A stretch of DNA of 64,000 bases from Tubulanus polymorphus (taxonomy: Eukaryota; Nemertea; Palaeonemertea; Tubulaniformes; Tubulanidae), in assembly GCF_964204645.1 (NCBI RefSeq), contig NC_134030.1:18171110-18235109 (forward strand), given 5' to 3'. Made by a program: the position numbers and the translations under genes. The notes beneath the pieces are model-generated. The model was given only the letters and a program-made list of their open reading frames with translations, searched no databases and had not been told where the DNA came from. The first letter of the stretch is position 1. Each line of letters begins with the position of its first letter. This document shows positions 47,061 to 58,159 of the stretch, in pieces.

Positions 47061-48664
47061 TAACTGAAGGTAAACTGGTCGCCTGTCCAATTCTGCGCCA
47101 CCTGCATTCGCAGTCAGAATAGGACAGGTTTAACCCGTCCGCCATCTTCCGCGGAATATACGGATCCAATCAGATTTCAGTATTTCATCACGTGAACAAT
47201 GTAAACATGGCCGCCTCCAGAGTGTCTCAATTTACGTTCCATGGACCGCTTTAAAGTCGATTTTTACACCAATGAAGAAAGAGACTCGACCAAAATTATC
47301 AGGTAACGCTTCTGCGAGCACCTGTACTACGTGTGGCTTCGAAAATATCGGTATACAATTCAAGATGTATCTGTTACAGCGCCGTCAAAATCTACCCTGC
47401 TCGAAGGAACGGTCGTCAATCGACAACAACAACGAACTTGAGATGGATGGAAAAACCAATCTCCACTGACTGACGTACTGAACTGAACCAGCCATGCAGC
47501 AGAGGCCACGACACCGGCAATTTGTCAGTTCACTTCTGATGATTGATTGATTATTCTGAATGTGACACTGGGCATTAGCAGTCAATTTCAGTGTGGGGAA
47601 AATATCATACGACAGGTAACTTCACTTACTTCACTTCAATGACAATGTCTTTTAAAACTTGTGAACAGTAAATGAATACTTATTTACAAATGTTCTGTTG
47701 ATTGTCTATTGTAGGTCATTGTGTGTGTTCTGATGAAGATTTTCTGAGATACAACTCAGAATTTCTTAAGAATTAGAAGTTATACGTATTAAATTGAATG
47801 GGCTCAACATGCACAGAATGAATTGTCGTTGTATCATGGTAAGTTTGAAAAATGGATGAGACCTGCATTGAAAAGTCAATCCAGGTTTAATTGTTGGTGA
47901 TATGTGTATTGATTCAATTTCAGAAAGTAACGTCAATCACGAATCAAAGAGATAAACGAATCCAGCACTAATCATCATGAAATTAGATTCCAAATAACGA
48001 TGAAACTCCTTGATTCTGATACAGTGATGAGGTTTCAAGAGCTGGAATTTATGAATAACTACACGAGTGAGCATGGATTTAGGCCTACTGTATGGTCAAA
48101 ACTTGGTCTTAATGATTCGAGTTAAGTTAGAGATATCAGTGTCATTCTGTTGTCACACAATTTGCAATGTCACAAAATACGTATCGTCTTGTCAGGCTGT
48201 CTGTATATTGAATTAGATTTTGTACTAGAAGTGGACAATAAATATAGAATGGCAGTAATAGAGGTTTTCTTGATGGATTTTATACTCAATTTCTAGCAAA
48301 GATCATGTTGGTCCATGAGGAGAGGAAAATATTGCGAATATCGAGATGATCTGCATTATTGGTCTTACCCAAGTCTGTCCCAACTCACTGTCTGTATCGA
48401 GAATATAATTGGGGATGCTGCGGTGGATTCAAATATCTGATCTCACAAAGCGCTGACAAGGAGTTCAACTATTCTAAACTTTATTCAGACTTTAGTGATT
48501 TTCACATCATAAACACAACAATTCACTGAATATATTCCACATACGGTTGATAAAGAAGGCATGACCCCCTTCGGCCAAGTTCCTTCAGAATGACTATCGC
48601 AGCTGAGCCCTTTTTCTTACCTACAAAATGAATAAGTATCAATTCAGTTGTCTGTTAGTGTTTG
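47061..48664. other. no gene recognised
   Basis: No motif-bearing frame, RNA gene or clear repeat between the 2.9 kb block and the ISL2EU element. Confidence 0.4.
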
Positions 48665-48832
48665 AATAGCACAGCGTTAGAGAGTTATTTTTAGCTACAT
48701 CTGTAAGCTAAAGGTCATCTGACCTCACTCATAAACCCGGAAGTCTAGCAAACAATCATGCCAGTCACTGTAGAATGAAGTAAACCTTATCGCATATACT
48801 TACAAAATAAGGTATTTTTGGTAATTTATATA

Positions 48833-50658
48833 ATGGGAAATGACAGAAATAAACTTTGTTGTTATGGATTGTGCAATAACGATGGTCGTTACCCAGACAG
48901 ACCAGCGATGCAAGGAGTTTTTTTCATAAACTTTCCGAAACCGAAAACTCAACTTGACAAATGCAAGCGATGGATACAGTGCTGTGGTCGACCTCATGAT
49001 CAGTTCAATGTGACTAAGATTTCAAAAAACACGTTCATATGCAGCAAACATTTTGTTGGGGGAGAGGGGCCAACTTCAGATCACCCTGATCCAATACCAG
49101 CAACAGCAACTACTGACCAGGTAAAGTACTCTTATTATTATGAAAATATAAGTACATAAACTGGGCCTCTATTGTTCTCATAAATGGCAAATGATAAGTA
49201 GAAATCGTTAGCAATGAATTCTTAACATTTCAAAAAAATAATAATTAACTTCTGATTATCATATTATTATTCAAGGTGGAAAAATTCTGTCGCAAACGTC
49301 GCAAGGCCCCTACACCTCGTGGATCAAGTACTCCGACGAGTAAAAGGAAACGACTAAATGATGAACGAGATGCTGCTTTAAGTCTCCTAGATTTGAGTTC
49401 TATTATAACAACCCAATCTGAAATTAATGACGCTGAAGTTTCAGCCCAAGAGTTTTTGGATTCATCGGTAAATTTCTAATATAGGGCCTATCCTATTTAC
49501 CTAAGTAACTTCATATGCATGACTGATTTTAATGGGCAAAAACTTTCTGAATTCCAGATTAAGACTGTGGGTGCGCAGACAGATCCTGTTTCATGCAGAC
49601 CTTGCGTTGAAAGGAATGAAATTGGAGTTCAGACTATTTATTCAAAATATGAACTGCAATCAAAAATTAGCACTATAGTTATGAAAAATAACCTCAATAT
49701 TTCTCAACCATCAAATTTATTTGTTGAGGATAATCAACCATCGTTGAGTCTTCAAAAACTGAAAGAAGACGACAAGAAAATGAAATATTTCACTGGGCTG
49801 ACGTATCTTCAGTTTGAGGCTCTTTTCAACTTCCTTGGACCAAGCGTCAATAATCTCAGATACTGGAATCGCTCTTACAAATGTGACAAAAGTCCGATGA
49901 CTTCGATGCGCAGGACAAAACCTATGGACGAACTATTTATAACATTAGTGCGATTACGACGAGGCTTTTACTTTCATACGATGTCATTCCTTTTCAAATT
50001 ATCCGAATTCAGCCTGCGGTCAATATTTACAACATGGTTACAATTTCTTTACTGTCATTTTAATGATATGCGTTCTGTTATGTTTCCTGACCGTACCGTT
50101 CTCCGTCGTTTTCTACCAAAATCGTTTAAGGGATTCAAGAATGTAAGATGCAGTGTCGACTGTACTGAATTCTTCTGTGAAATGCCTCGAGACTTCACTA
50201 GACAAGGAAATTTATATTCCAACTACAAGCACCATCACACATTTAAGTGTCTTATTGCTGTGGCCCCAAATGGAACAGCTGTATTTGTTTCCAAGTTATT
50301 TGAAGGCGCAGTGAGCGATCGAGAAATATTTGAAAAATGTGGGATTCTTGATTATTTAAATCCGGGTGATCTCCTCTTGGTGGATAGGGGATTCACTGTA
50401 CAGGATCTATTGCTCTCTAGACAAGTTGATATGAATATCCCACCATTTTTACAGGGTAGAGATAAACTGACACCACAGGAAGAATTGTTGACAAGAAAAA
50501 TAGCAAAATCTAGGATTCATGTTGAACGGTTCAATGAAAGAATGAAAAAATTTAGATTAATATCCGGTGTTATGCCACTTAGTATGACACCCTAAGCCAC
50601 CCAAGCTGTATTTGTTGCCTGTTGTCTTGTCAATTTCCAAGAACAGCTAGCAATATAG
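48833..50658 (+). pseudogene. THAP-domain DDE transposase (ISL2EU)
   Basis: Exons 48833-49120, 49276-49467 and 49558 onward, joined in phase 0. The THAP zinc finger spans residues 1-95 (CCYGLCNN, WIQCCGR, FICSKHF, then a P-rich end). A basic region KRRK and SKRKR follows. The DDE_Tnp_4-type catalytic core has VDCTEFF (first Asp), LLVDRGF (second Asp) and HVERFNERMKKF (Glu). TAA at 50593-50595 interrupts the frame after MPLSMTP. The next 20 codons (ATQAVFVACCLVNFQEQLAI) to TAG at 50656 look like the true C-terminus. The catalytic core is complete, so the truncated form might retain activity. Confidence 0.85.
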
Positions 50659-50829
50659 AAATTGTACAATATAAATATGTATATATCACGTAAAATTTTT
50701 ATTTCATACATTTTAATGCAATTAACAAATCTGAAATACATGTATATTCAAAATATAAATGTACAATATATGTTGAGAATATACAAAATGAAATTATTAT
50801 ATGAATACATGCATTTATGTTCATTTATT

Positions 50830-52888
50830 TCAGCTCAGGATAAATGGGATTAGATTTCTAGGCACTCTCATTTCAAATATTTCTGGAGCAATGACAACAT
50901 TCCATAATTTCAAATTTTTTTCCATGATATCATTAATCAATTGGATATCGGGATAAATCTTTTCAACTGATGGTGGTCCTTTTGATGACCAGAGAACAAA
51001 ATCACACCATTTGAATCCAGTAACACCTAACTGATACTGGATTTGATGGTAATATTGATGGGAGTGTTTTAGCATTAACTTATCATTTTGGATTTTAAAA
51101 CACGCTGACTGAAGAATCTTACTCTTGATGCTTCCATTCTCGTAATTCCTAACAAGATCTTCTACAGAAATACTTTCCAGAATCTTGAGGATCTTTATTT
51201 CGATTAACCCATAATTATTATTTTGTGAATCATAAACTAACCCGTCGGGACTACAGGCTAGTTGAGGGTAAGTGCCGGATACCCATAGCCCTGTCTTTGA
51301 GACCACGTAATGAGGATTAACGGAAGCGTAATCCAATCTGGCTTGATCTTCGAAGTCAATGCCTCTTTGCATGTAGCTAGTTGTTATCTGATCCAAATTC
51401 CAAATTTTCTTTTTGATGAAATTTGATACCCGTCGCAAGACAGCAGAAGACCAGCCACAGTGCGTGCTTGCGTCCCATATCATGACCGCTTCTTTGGCCG
51501 TCGAAGCTGTCATTCTCATATATCTATGGGAAATCCATGTTTCGGTAACTGATTGGTCCTCTGTATTGTCTATCATTATGGAATGTAAATTTTCTAATTT
51601 TCCTGAGGGGGACAGGTTGTACTTCAATTGGCACAATAACTGGTGAAGTGTGTCTCGCCTGTCATCTGTCAAAAGGTAATCATTGTACTTATGAATAAGT
51701 ACAGTTTCCCACATACATTTGACATTTTTAGCCTGATTTGCCTTTTGTAAATCGCGCAGAAATCCGTTAATTGCTTCATCCGAAACAATCCGTTGATTTA
51801 GAGGGCGTGGATCGAAGTTAATGACCGCATTTTTGCGAGTTGATTTCGTCGACTTATAAATGGCTTCATTAATACAAGATGGTCGTTTTTTTCTGCCTTT
51901 TTTCCACTGACATGGTAGGTCAGTACACGCCGGGCTGTTTTGTCCAACATAATCCGTAAGATTAAGTAGTAATGCAGCAATATGACTGCACCTACTTGAA
52001 GCTGATGCTTTACAGTGACAACTGGCATCACGGACAGCCCCACTTGCCATTGATAAGGTCACAGTAACACTATATTCAATGTCTTTCATTGATGCCTGTA
52101 TAGTGGCTTTATAATGACAAACATCGCCTGATACCTTCACTTTGATCGGACTCACATTGTCTGATGACACATACTGACGTCCCCTTCGTAGTGACTTTTC
52201 AGTCACAATCCCTGTAAGGTTGCCATCATCATCATCATCCCCATCATCGCAAACACCAGTAACAGACAATGTTGGCATGGATTCCACTAACCAGTGGTAA
52301 GTATGTCCATAATTGAATAGTGGTGGAAGTTCTAAATTAAAATCTTTCCATCCAGTAATCGGCAGAATCGTAAAATGTCGCATTGGAGTCTGTTGACTCG
52401 TTAAATCACTCAATTTTTTTCGTACCATTTTCCTTTGTCTATCTTGACATCAATTTCAACCCCCATGGCTAACGCTTCTTTGCACCTGAAAACAGAAGAT
52501 ATCAAAAACAAGTTTTAACAACCGTTTTATATTTCATTTATGAATGTGTAAAATATTTTGGAAGGAAATTTGTTCAAAATGTTTCTAATCAGTGGATGCT
52601 CTGAATGAATATTTCAGTATAGGCCTATACCTCCTATCACTCCAAACTAAGTTATAAAACCCATCACTTTCTTCAAGTGTGATGGAATAGATAATAATGA
52701 GATATATCATCAAAATATGTAAAAAGTACTTACCGCTGGATAAGGTCTGCTCTTCTACCACTCAATCTGAGGCCTCTACATTCTAACCAGCGTTTTAACT
52801 GAACATTGGTGTGTTGCTCTATCTCTGCAGATAGTTTAGCACCCGGTACGTCATCTTCAGTTAATTTGATAATTTGAATTGAAGCCAT
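50830..52888 (-). pseudogene. SAP-SWIM-YqaJ nuclease of the ISL2EU element
   Basis: Exon 1 (52888-52734) encodes a SAP DNA-binding motif (LKRWLECRGLRLSGRRADLI). Exon 2 starts at 52485. After KGKWYEK a run of seven A's (minus strand, near 52412) shifts the frame; one more A would restore it. The remaining 532-codon frame (52428-50830) has a SWIM zinc finger (CHCKASASSRCSH) near residue 140. Its C-terminal half is a YqaJ/lambda-exonuclease domain (ACSPDGLVYD, GLIEIKI, YYHQIQYQLG with the catalytic acidic and Lys residues). It is thought to process DNA ends during transposition. The frameshift could be a sequencing error in the homopolymer. Confidence 0.8.
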
Positions 52889-53155
52889 TTTTAGTAATTA
52901 AATCGATTGTTCGTATGTGTACACTATAGAAATACTATGTCTTGCAGTGAAAGTTTGCCAGACATCCGGGAACTGCAACACACGTGTGTACTTTAGCACT
53001 GGGTAGTGACGTAGCTCTAACGCTGCGCTATTGTAAAATTCCATTGAACTTAAGATGAGATATTTTAGATATTTTGCAAGATTAACTGAAAGTGTATTTC
53101 CTTGCCAAATGAAATTGAAGATGCTGAAATTCTAAAATTTCTGACTTAAACATTT

Positions 53156-53855
53156 TTAAAGTATTATAGAAATTAATCTTTTTTTTTTGTTTTTTTCACA
53201 GTTATCAAAGAGGATAAAATGAAGAGTGAAAGTATTGATGATTTTAATTTAAATCGAAGATATTTCTGCGATACTACAAGGCCTGCAGTTAGTTTGATTT
53301 AATGAGTTAATTATTTTCTTCTACCTAAAACAACTAACAGTTAACAGCCATTTTAATTCAAAATATCATAGATAATAAACTTTAATAAATTCTTATCGAA
53401 ATTTATAATTGATAAATAATTCCAATAAACTTAAAAAATATTTCAGAGCATGTAGTTTTAGCGAACTCAAATTTTTCTGAATTTAAATTTGAAAACTTTA
53501 TTATTTCTAAATCAATTGAGATGATAACTAATTCAAATCAAATAATTATTAAATCAAACTGGGGGTTTTGAACTTTTAATATTGTTTGAATAATTTAAAG
53601 AATAATTAACTTAAATCAAACTTACTGCAGGCCTTATCGCGGCAATATCGTTCATAACTTCATGAAAGGGACTATCGCCTATAGGGCTGCTACGGTCAGC
53701 TCAGAAAGGTCCGACACTTTTTTCATCAAATGTTTTTACTTTTCGCTTCCTCCGTTTGCACGCGGATATATTAAACATTATCATCTAAATAATCTGTTAA
53801 ACTTCCTCAACCAGAGCGAGTGTTTTAGATGTGAACCAATCCTTTCGATATCACG
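53156..53855 (+). promoter_or_regulatory. 5' flank of receptor gene B (copy of 9958-10664)
   Basis: Near-identical to the 5' flank of gene A. Small indels occur, such as a missing TGAATAAC near 53573. Confidence 0.5.
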
Positions 53856-53943
53856 ATGACGAGGACAAGTTTGTTCTTAATAATCTGCACGGTTTTATTT
53901 CTACTGGGGAATTTATACATTACAGAAACATCTGGAGCTATAA
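53856..53943 (+). CDS. Ig-type receptor gene B, exon 1 (signal peptide)
   Basis: A 29-codon homologue of the exon at 10665 (MTRTSLFLIICTVLFLLG start, ETSGA end), with a GTAAGT donor in phase 1. It lacks the ANTNE residues of gene A. Confidence 0.8.
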
Positions 53944-54093
53944 GTAAGTAACTGCGGCTGTCATTACTCGTCTTAGTAATTATATTTCTATCGGATTTGC
54001 GAATTCAACCGATGACGTCAGATTCAGTGCAGTAGATGATAGATTTACTACAGGCCCTTTCACATGTTATTGACAACAGATCAGGGGCTAATT

Positions 54094-54186
54094 TTATAGA
54101 CTGGTATTAAATTTAACTCGGGGTTCAATTCCAATTCATTTTCAATTAATTTAACCCAGGGGTTTAAGTTAATACCAGTCTATAAA
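54094..54186. repeat. foldback MITE 1
   Basis: TATAGACTGGTATTAAATTTAA and the inverted TTAAGTTAATACCAGTCTATA bracket about 45 bp. It lies in intron 1 of gene B. Confidence 0.75.
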
Positions 54187-54196
54187 GCAGGGCCCT

Positions 54197-54336
54197 GGGG
54201 CCAGTTGCGCAGTCATGACTTAAGTCCAAAAGTGGTCTTAAATCTTAAGACTGGTCTTTAGTTGTTAGATTAGCTATAGAACGAAGTTGGTCTTAGACTG
54301 GTCTTAAGTCTAAGCCATGACTATGCAACTGGCCCC
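54197..54336. repeat. foldback MITE 2
   Basis: GGGGCCAGTTGCGCAGTCATG and the inverted CATGACTATGCAACTGGCCCC are its ends, with further inner pairing around CTTAAGACTGGTCTT. It lies 10 bp from MITE 1. Confidence 0.8.
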
Positions 54337-54562
54337 TGGAGATTTACAAAGTATTCGAGTCTGTCTGTCATACTTTATTTCACATGAAGTATGTATATCT
54401 TGATGTCTGGTTGAATAAACACGAGTCTTCTAGCTCGAATCGATTACATTAATTGCTTTCCAGTTAATTACTTAATTACTTAATTAATTACCAGTGACTT
54501 TTCGGAAATGAATCCGAAACGGTTAAAATTTGCAATACATACATATATATGTATTTTTTCAG

Positions 54563-54892
54563 TAATTCATTCGATGCCTGTCCCTGATCCTGATGGAGGA
54601 CCCGACATAAAAAAGGAAGAGGAGCTGATTGAATATACTTGTATAACAACAAGTGTCGGAAATTCTTCTACTGTTATATTCCAACAGAAGAGAAGAGGTT
54701 CTGAACAATGGGAAACAATTCCAGACGAAAAGCTTAACAGAACTCAAGACCTAAAGAATGTTAATTCCGTTAAGCTAGAATTCAAAGCTGATTTCACACT
54801 GCACAATGGTACAACATTTAGATGTCTAATAAAGGAAAACCAAACAGATCCAGAACCTATTCAATTTGATCTAATCGTAGTTCATCGATCTG
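54563..54892 (+). CDS. Ig-type receptor gene B, exon 2 (Ig domain)
   Basis: A 330 bp phase 1-1 exon after TTTTTTCAG, in phase with the signal exon. Cys in EYTCITT and Cys in TFRCLIK about 60 residues apart give an Ig-like fold, with a Gln-Gln pair where the usual Trp would sit. Several sequons (NSS, NRT, NGT, NQT) are present. No transmembrane or tail exon follows before the GPCR, so gene B is either truncated here, secreted, or spliced to exons I cannot see. Confidence 0.75.
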
Positions 54893-54920
54893 GTAAGTAG
54901 CAGTTTGTGTAGCTTATTGA

Positions 54921-55500
54921 AATGTCTAATGTCTGGTGTTTGTAGTTCATTTTCAATTGAAAATGTCTCAGGTGAAGCACTGAACACATGTGAAGAGTGG
55001 ACGACCAGTTTTTGAAAGTGTTCTGATAAAATGTCTAATGTCTGGTGTTTGTAGTTCATTTTCAATTGAAAATGTCTCAGGTGAAGAACTGAACACATGT
55101 GAAGTGTGGACGATCAGTTTGTGAAAGTGTGCTGATAAAATGTCTAATATCTGGTGTTTGTAGTTCATTTTCAATTAAAAATGTCTCAGGTGAAGCACTG
55201 AACACATGTGAAGTGTGGACGATCAGTTTTTGAAAGTGTGCTGATAAAATGTCTAATATCAGGTGTTTGTAGTTCATTTTCAATTGAAAATGTCTCAGGT
55301 GAAGCACTGAACACATGTGAAGTGTGGACGATCAGTTTTTAAAAGTGCGCTGGTAAAATGTCTAATGTCTGGTGTTTGTAGTTCATGTCTCAGGTGAAGC
55401 ACTGAACACATGTGAAGTGTGGACGATCAGTTTTTGAAAGTGCGCTGGTAAAATGTCTAATGTCTGGTGTTTGTAGTTCATTTTCAATTAAAAATGTGAA
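54921..55500 (+). repeat. six tandem 109 bp units
   Basis: AATGTCTAAT starts units at 54921, 55030, 55139, 55248, 55357 and 55452 (one unit 14 bp short). Each holds TTCATTTTCAATTGAAAATG, a small palindrome. Minus-strand open frames across the array are products of the repeat. Confidence 0.9.
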
Positions 55501-56034
55501 GTTCTGAAGTAGTGATTTGCATATCAGTAGGTTATTTAAAAGAGGTAAACCAATTCAGATACATTTCAATGCATTCTTGAATTTATAAAAATATCCTCAA
55601 ATTGGCAGCCCTACGATTCAATGTCAAATTAATATCTCTGTTTAACGGATGATTATAGCTGGTTTAATTTGGTGTAGCTTCCTCCTTGATATGCGTATTT
55701 ATTTATCCATCTATCTATTTCATCTCGGTACAAAAAAATATCTTGTGTCAACTATTTTACAAAGATATCTAGTTTAAACAAATTGCCCTCTCCAATTCAA
55801 GGTCGTTGGTTTTTGATTCGGTATATTTGATACGCTGGTAACATTCCGGTCGATATAATGCTTCATTCATCACCAATCTCATCTTTTATTTATCTTTCTT
55901 CTATTTCTGTTGTTTATCCAAAATTATGCAATTTAAAAATCGGCTACTTTGCATGCATTCTCCATACGTTATTAGATAACCACCAATCAAGACGAAATGA
56001 ATGGAAAATTCATTTTACGTAGCAAAATGAGAAG
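55501..56034. other. no gene recognised
   Basis: AT-rich, no coding or RNA signal. Confidence 0.4.
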
Positions 56035-56250
56035 GTCTCGCGCAATGGCCGAGTGGTTTAAGCCACCAGTCGCTGGTCTCGTCAATCCAGGGTTTGAACC
56101 CTCAAACCCTGGTGGCGACAGAGTTTCTTGGTCGGAGGTTCTTCTCTGGTCCCCTCTCCCTCAATTGGGAAAAAGAAACATCGAACCCGCTAATAATGCC
56201 CTGCGTGGCGCCTAGCGGGCTGTAGGTGTAAAAAAACTGTATTTTTTACT
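56035..56250 (+). mobile_element. tRNA-derived SINE
   Basis: The head has pol III boxes: A box TGGCCGAGTGG at 56047-56057 and B box GGTTTGAACCC at 56092-56102. CCAG-TCG-CTGG lies between them as an anticodon-like hairpin, so the source is a Ser/Leu-type (class II) tRNA. A tRNA-unrelated body follows, with GGCGCC and an AGCGGGCT/AACCCGCT inverted pair, then an A-rich end. It is not a functional tRNA, because the acceptor stem does not pair well and there is no mature 3' end. Confidence 0.85.
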
Positions 56251-57205
56251 GGGTATTACAGGAAGTATTGCGATTATTTTCATTCATTGTCTCAATATTT
56301 CATTCATTCATTCAATTCTCATCGACAGTTCTGTGCGTTACTTTTCATTTTTTGTCGTTGTTGATTTCATGCAAATAGTTTTTAAACCTCCGGTTCGCAG
56401 ATCAGATATTTTGAATTTAGAATCAGGAAATTTCTTGACACATTTATCGAACAGGTGATGGAGTAATCCCGAAATCGATTTGTGTCTTGTTATGTCTAAT
56501 TTAGAAATTGCTACCGAAGATTTTACTGTAGTTTTTGTCGTATAAAAATGTTTTCCGATTGAACCAGTAAACAACACAAATTTCTTTCTAGTTCCGTGAT
56601 ATAAATTTATCTCTGAATATTCCTAAATTTTGCACTATATCTACTATCGAAAGTCCATTTCAAGAATGTTTAGCTTCCTCATTGCCCCGATTATGTTTGA
56701 GAATAGAGAATTGAAATTACTAAAAGAACATACAAATAATTGTGTTTCAGCATTTAATATTAATGATAAAATTGAAATATATAACAGAACTGTATATATA
56801 TAATTATAATATATTGATGATATATAATACAACTATTGAGTAGTATTCATGTTTATGTTATCTATTGACCTATTTGGGCACCCCATCATTTAGTAGGGTC
56901 TTCAAATAGACTCGGGGTGCACTCTCAATAAATTCAATGTGCTCAGTGTTCTATATGGTAATCATGTACGCACTTAGAAATCAAATCAATTCATTCAAAG
57001 GCAATTTGACAATTCCGCTAAAATCCGAAACAGAAGTATATATTCATATTGCATCACGAAGGTCGCCGATATACCAACGAAAGAAGAAGGCGTGGACGTT
57101 TGTGAAATATATATATATATACATATGTATATTCATATAGCTCTCAACATACAAGTAGTTTCAATAAATTGTCAACCGTAATTAGAGTTAGAGTTTGATT
57201 GGTCG
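56251..57205. other. no gene recognised; GPCR 5' flank
   Basis: A minus-strand frame of 79 codons (56577-56338) has no recognisable motif. AT dinucleotide runs occur near 56795 and 57108. The rest is presumed 5' flank of the GPCR. Confidence 0.4.
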
Positions 57206-58159
57206 ATGCTGGCTGCACCTTCAGTACCCCGCAACCGCACAAACCCCACTAATCTTTACACAGCCATCGTACTGGCTCCAACTACGATAAACGGAACTTA
57301 TCTATGGTTTTACCTCGTATTCGCCGGTCTGTGTTTTATTCTCGGACTCGTCGGTAATCTCCTCATCGTGATAGTTTTGCGGCGACGTAAATTATGGCGA
57401 CGTTCTTTTAGTCGTATGTTCGTTCAACTAGCGGTCTGCGACACTCAGGTTCTCGGCTGTTACTTCATGAAATACATCAACGTTATATCTTATACATTTC
57501 ACGGAAGGATACTGGTCAAACCGTCAACACGTATGCAATGTATACTCTTTGGTTATTTTATATCAGGTGGACTCTCGTGCAGTCCGTGGACGCTGGTCCT
57601 CGTAGCCACCGAGCGAATGTGTGTCGTTCGTTTTCCGTTTAGAGGTCCTCGTTTCTGGAGCACGGATACCGCTTCTAAACTCTGTGTCTCCGTAATATGC
57701 TTCGTAGCGCTGGGCTTTAGCTATTTACTTGTAACTATCGATGTTAGTGACAATGGTTGTGTCTATATAGATATGCCCCTGCTTACGTCCATCCTTGCCT
57801 CGATAGGTCCGTTTATGCTGTTAACCATCATGTCCGCGATAACATCTATCACGTTATTCAGAAAAAAAGGTGGCACATCGGAAACAACTCGAGCATCGAA
57901 ATACTCGAACCAGGTAACCGTGTTGGTTCTGTTACTGTGCGTCTTTTTCATGGTTACAACATTCCCGACTTTTATCATCAACCCTTTTGTCCTGAAAAAT
58001 CCAGAACTAAAAAACATCTTCGCCGTCCTCAACGATATTTTAATGATGAATTATTCGTTTAATCTCTACTTGTATCTAATGACGGGAAAAGAAATCAGAA
58101 AAGAATTGTGGAACATGATTTTCAGAAAGAAACGCAACGTATGTCAAATCTTAGTTTAA
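57206..58159 (+). CDS. class A (rhodopsin-type) GPCR, peptide-receptor-like
   Basis: Intronless, 317 residues, a seven-helix plasma-membrane receptor. TM1 has GLVGNLL (conserved Asn). TM2 has LAVCD (conserved Asp). The TM3 end has ATERMCVVRFP in place of E/DRY. TM6 has FFMVTTFPTF with the conserved Pro. TM7 has NYSFNLYLY in place of NPxxY, followed by a short basic tail. Cysteines at the TM3 start (MQC) and in the second extracellular loop (DNGC) can form the usual disulfide. The pattern suits invertebrate neuropeptide receptors such as the FMRFamide-receptor-like group, but the ligand cannot be told. A single exon with no lesion argues for a working gene. Confidence 0.85.
   Translation: MLAAPSVPRNRTNPTNLYTAIVLAPTTINGTYLWFYLVFAGLCFILGLVGNLLIVIVLRRRKLWRRSFSRMFVQLAVCDTQVLGCYFMKYINVISYTFHGRILVKPSTRMQCILFGYFISGGLSCSPWTLVLVATERMCVVRFPFRGPRFWSTDTASKLCVSVICFVALGFSYLLVTIDVSDNGCVYIDMPLLTSILASIGPFMLLTIMSAITSITLFRKKGGTSETTRASKYSNQVTVLVLLLCVFFMVTTFPTFIINPFVLKNPELKNIFAVLNDILMMNYSFNLYLYLMTGKEIRKELWNMIFRKKRNVCQILV

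Larger units (their letters stand above)
48665..53032. mobile_element. ISL2EU-type DNA transposon, 4.4 kb
   Basis: The ends AATAGCACAGCGTTAGAG (48665) and CTCTAACGCTGCGCTATT (to 53032) are imperfect terminal inverted repeats. Inside, a THAP-DDE transposase (+) and a SAP/SWIM/YqaJ nuclease (-) converge. This pair of proteins is the published hallmark of ISL2EU (IS4EU) transposons. Each gene carries one lesion, so the copy is non-autonomous but young. It is inserted upstream of the promoter block of receptor gene B, at a point absent from copy A. Confidence 0.85.

Noticed and set aside
54871-55316. Minus-strand repetitive open frames (MCSVLHLRHFQLK type)
   Set aside because: Direct product of the 109 bp tandem repeat.
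54921-55500. Possible CRISPR array
   Set aside because: Units are head-to-tail copies without unique spacers, and the host is an animal.
56035-56120. Functional tRNA-Ser/Leu gene
   Set aside because: The A and B boxes are fine, but the acceptor stem mispairs and a SINE body and A-rich tail follow.
56338-56577. Minus-strand 79-codon frame as a gene
   Set aside because: No domain, splice context or repeat support.
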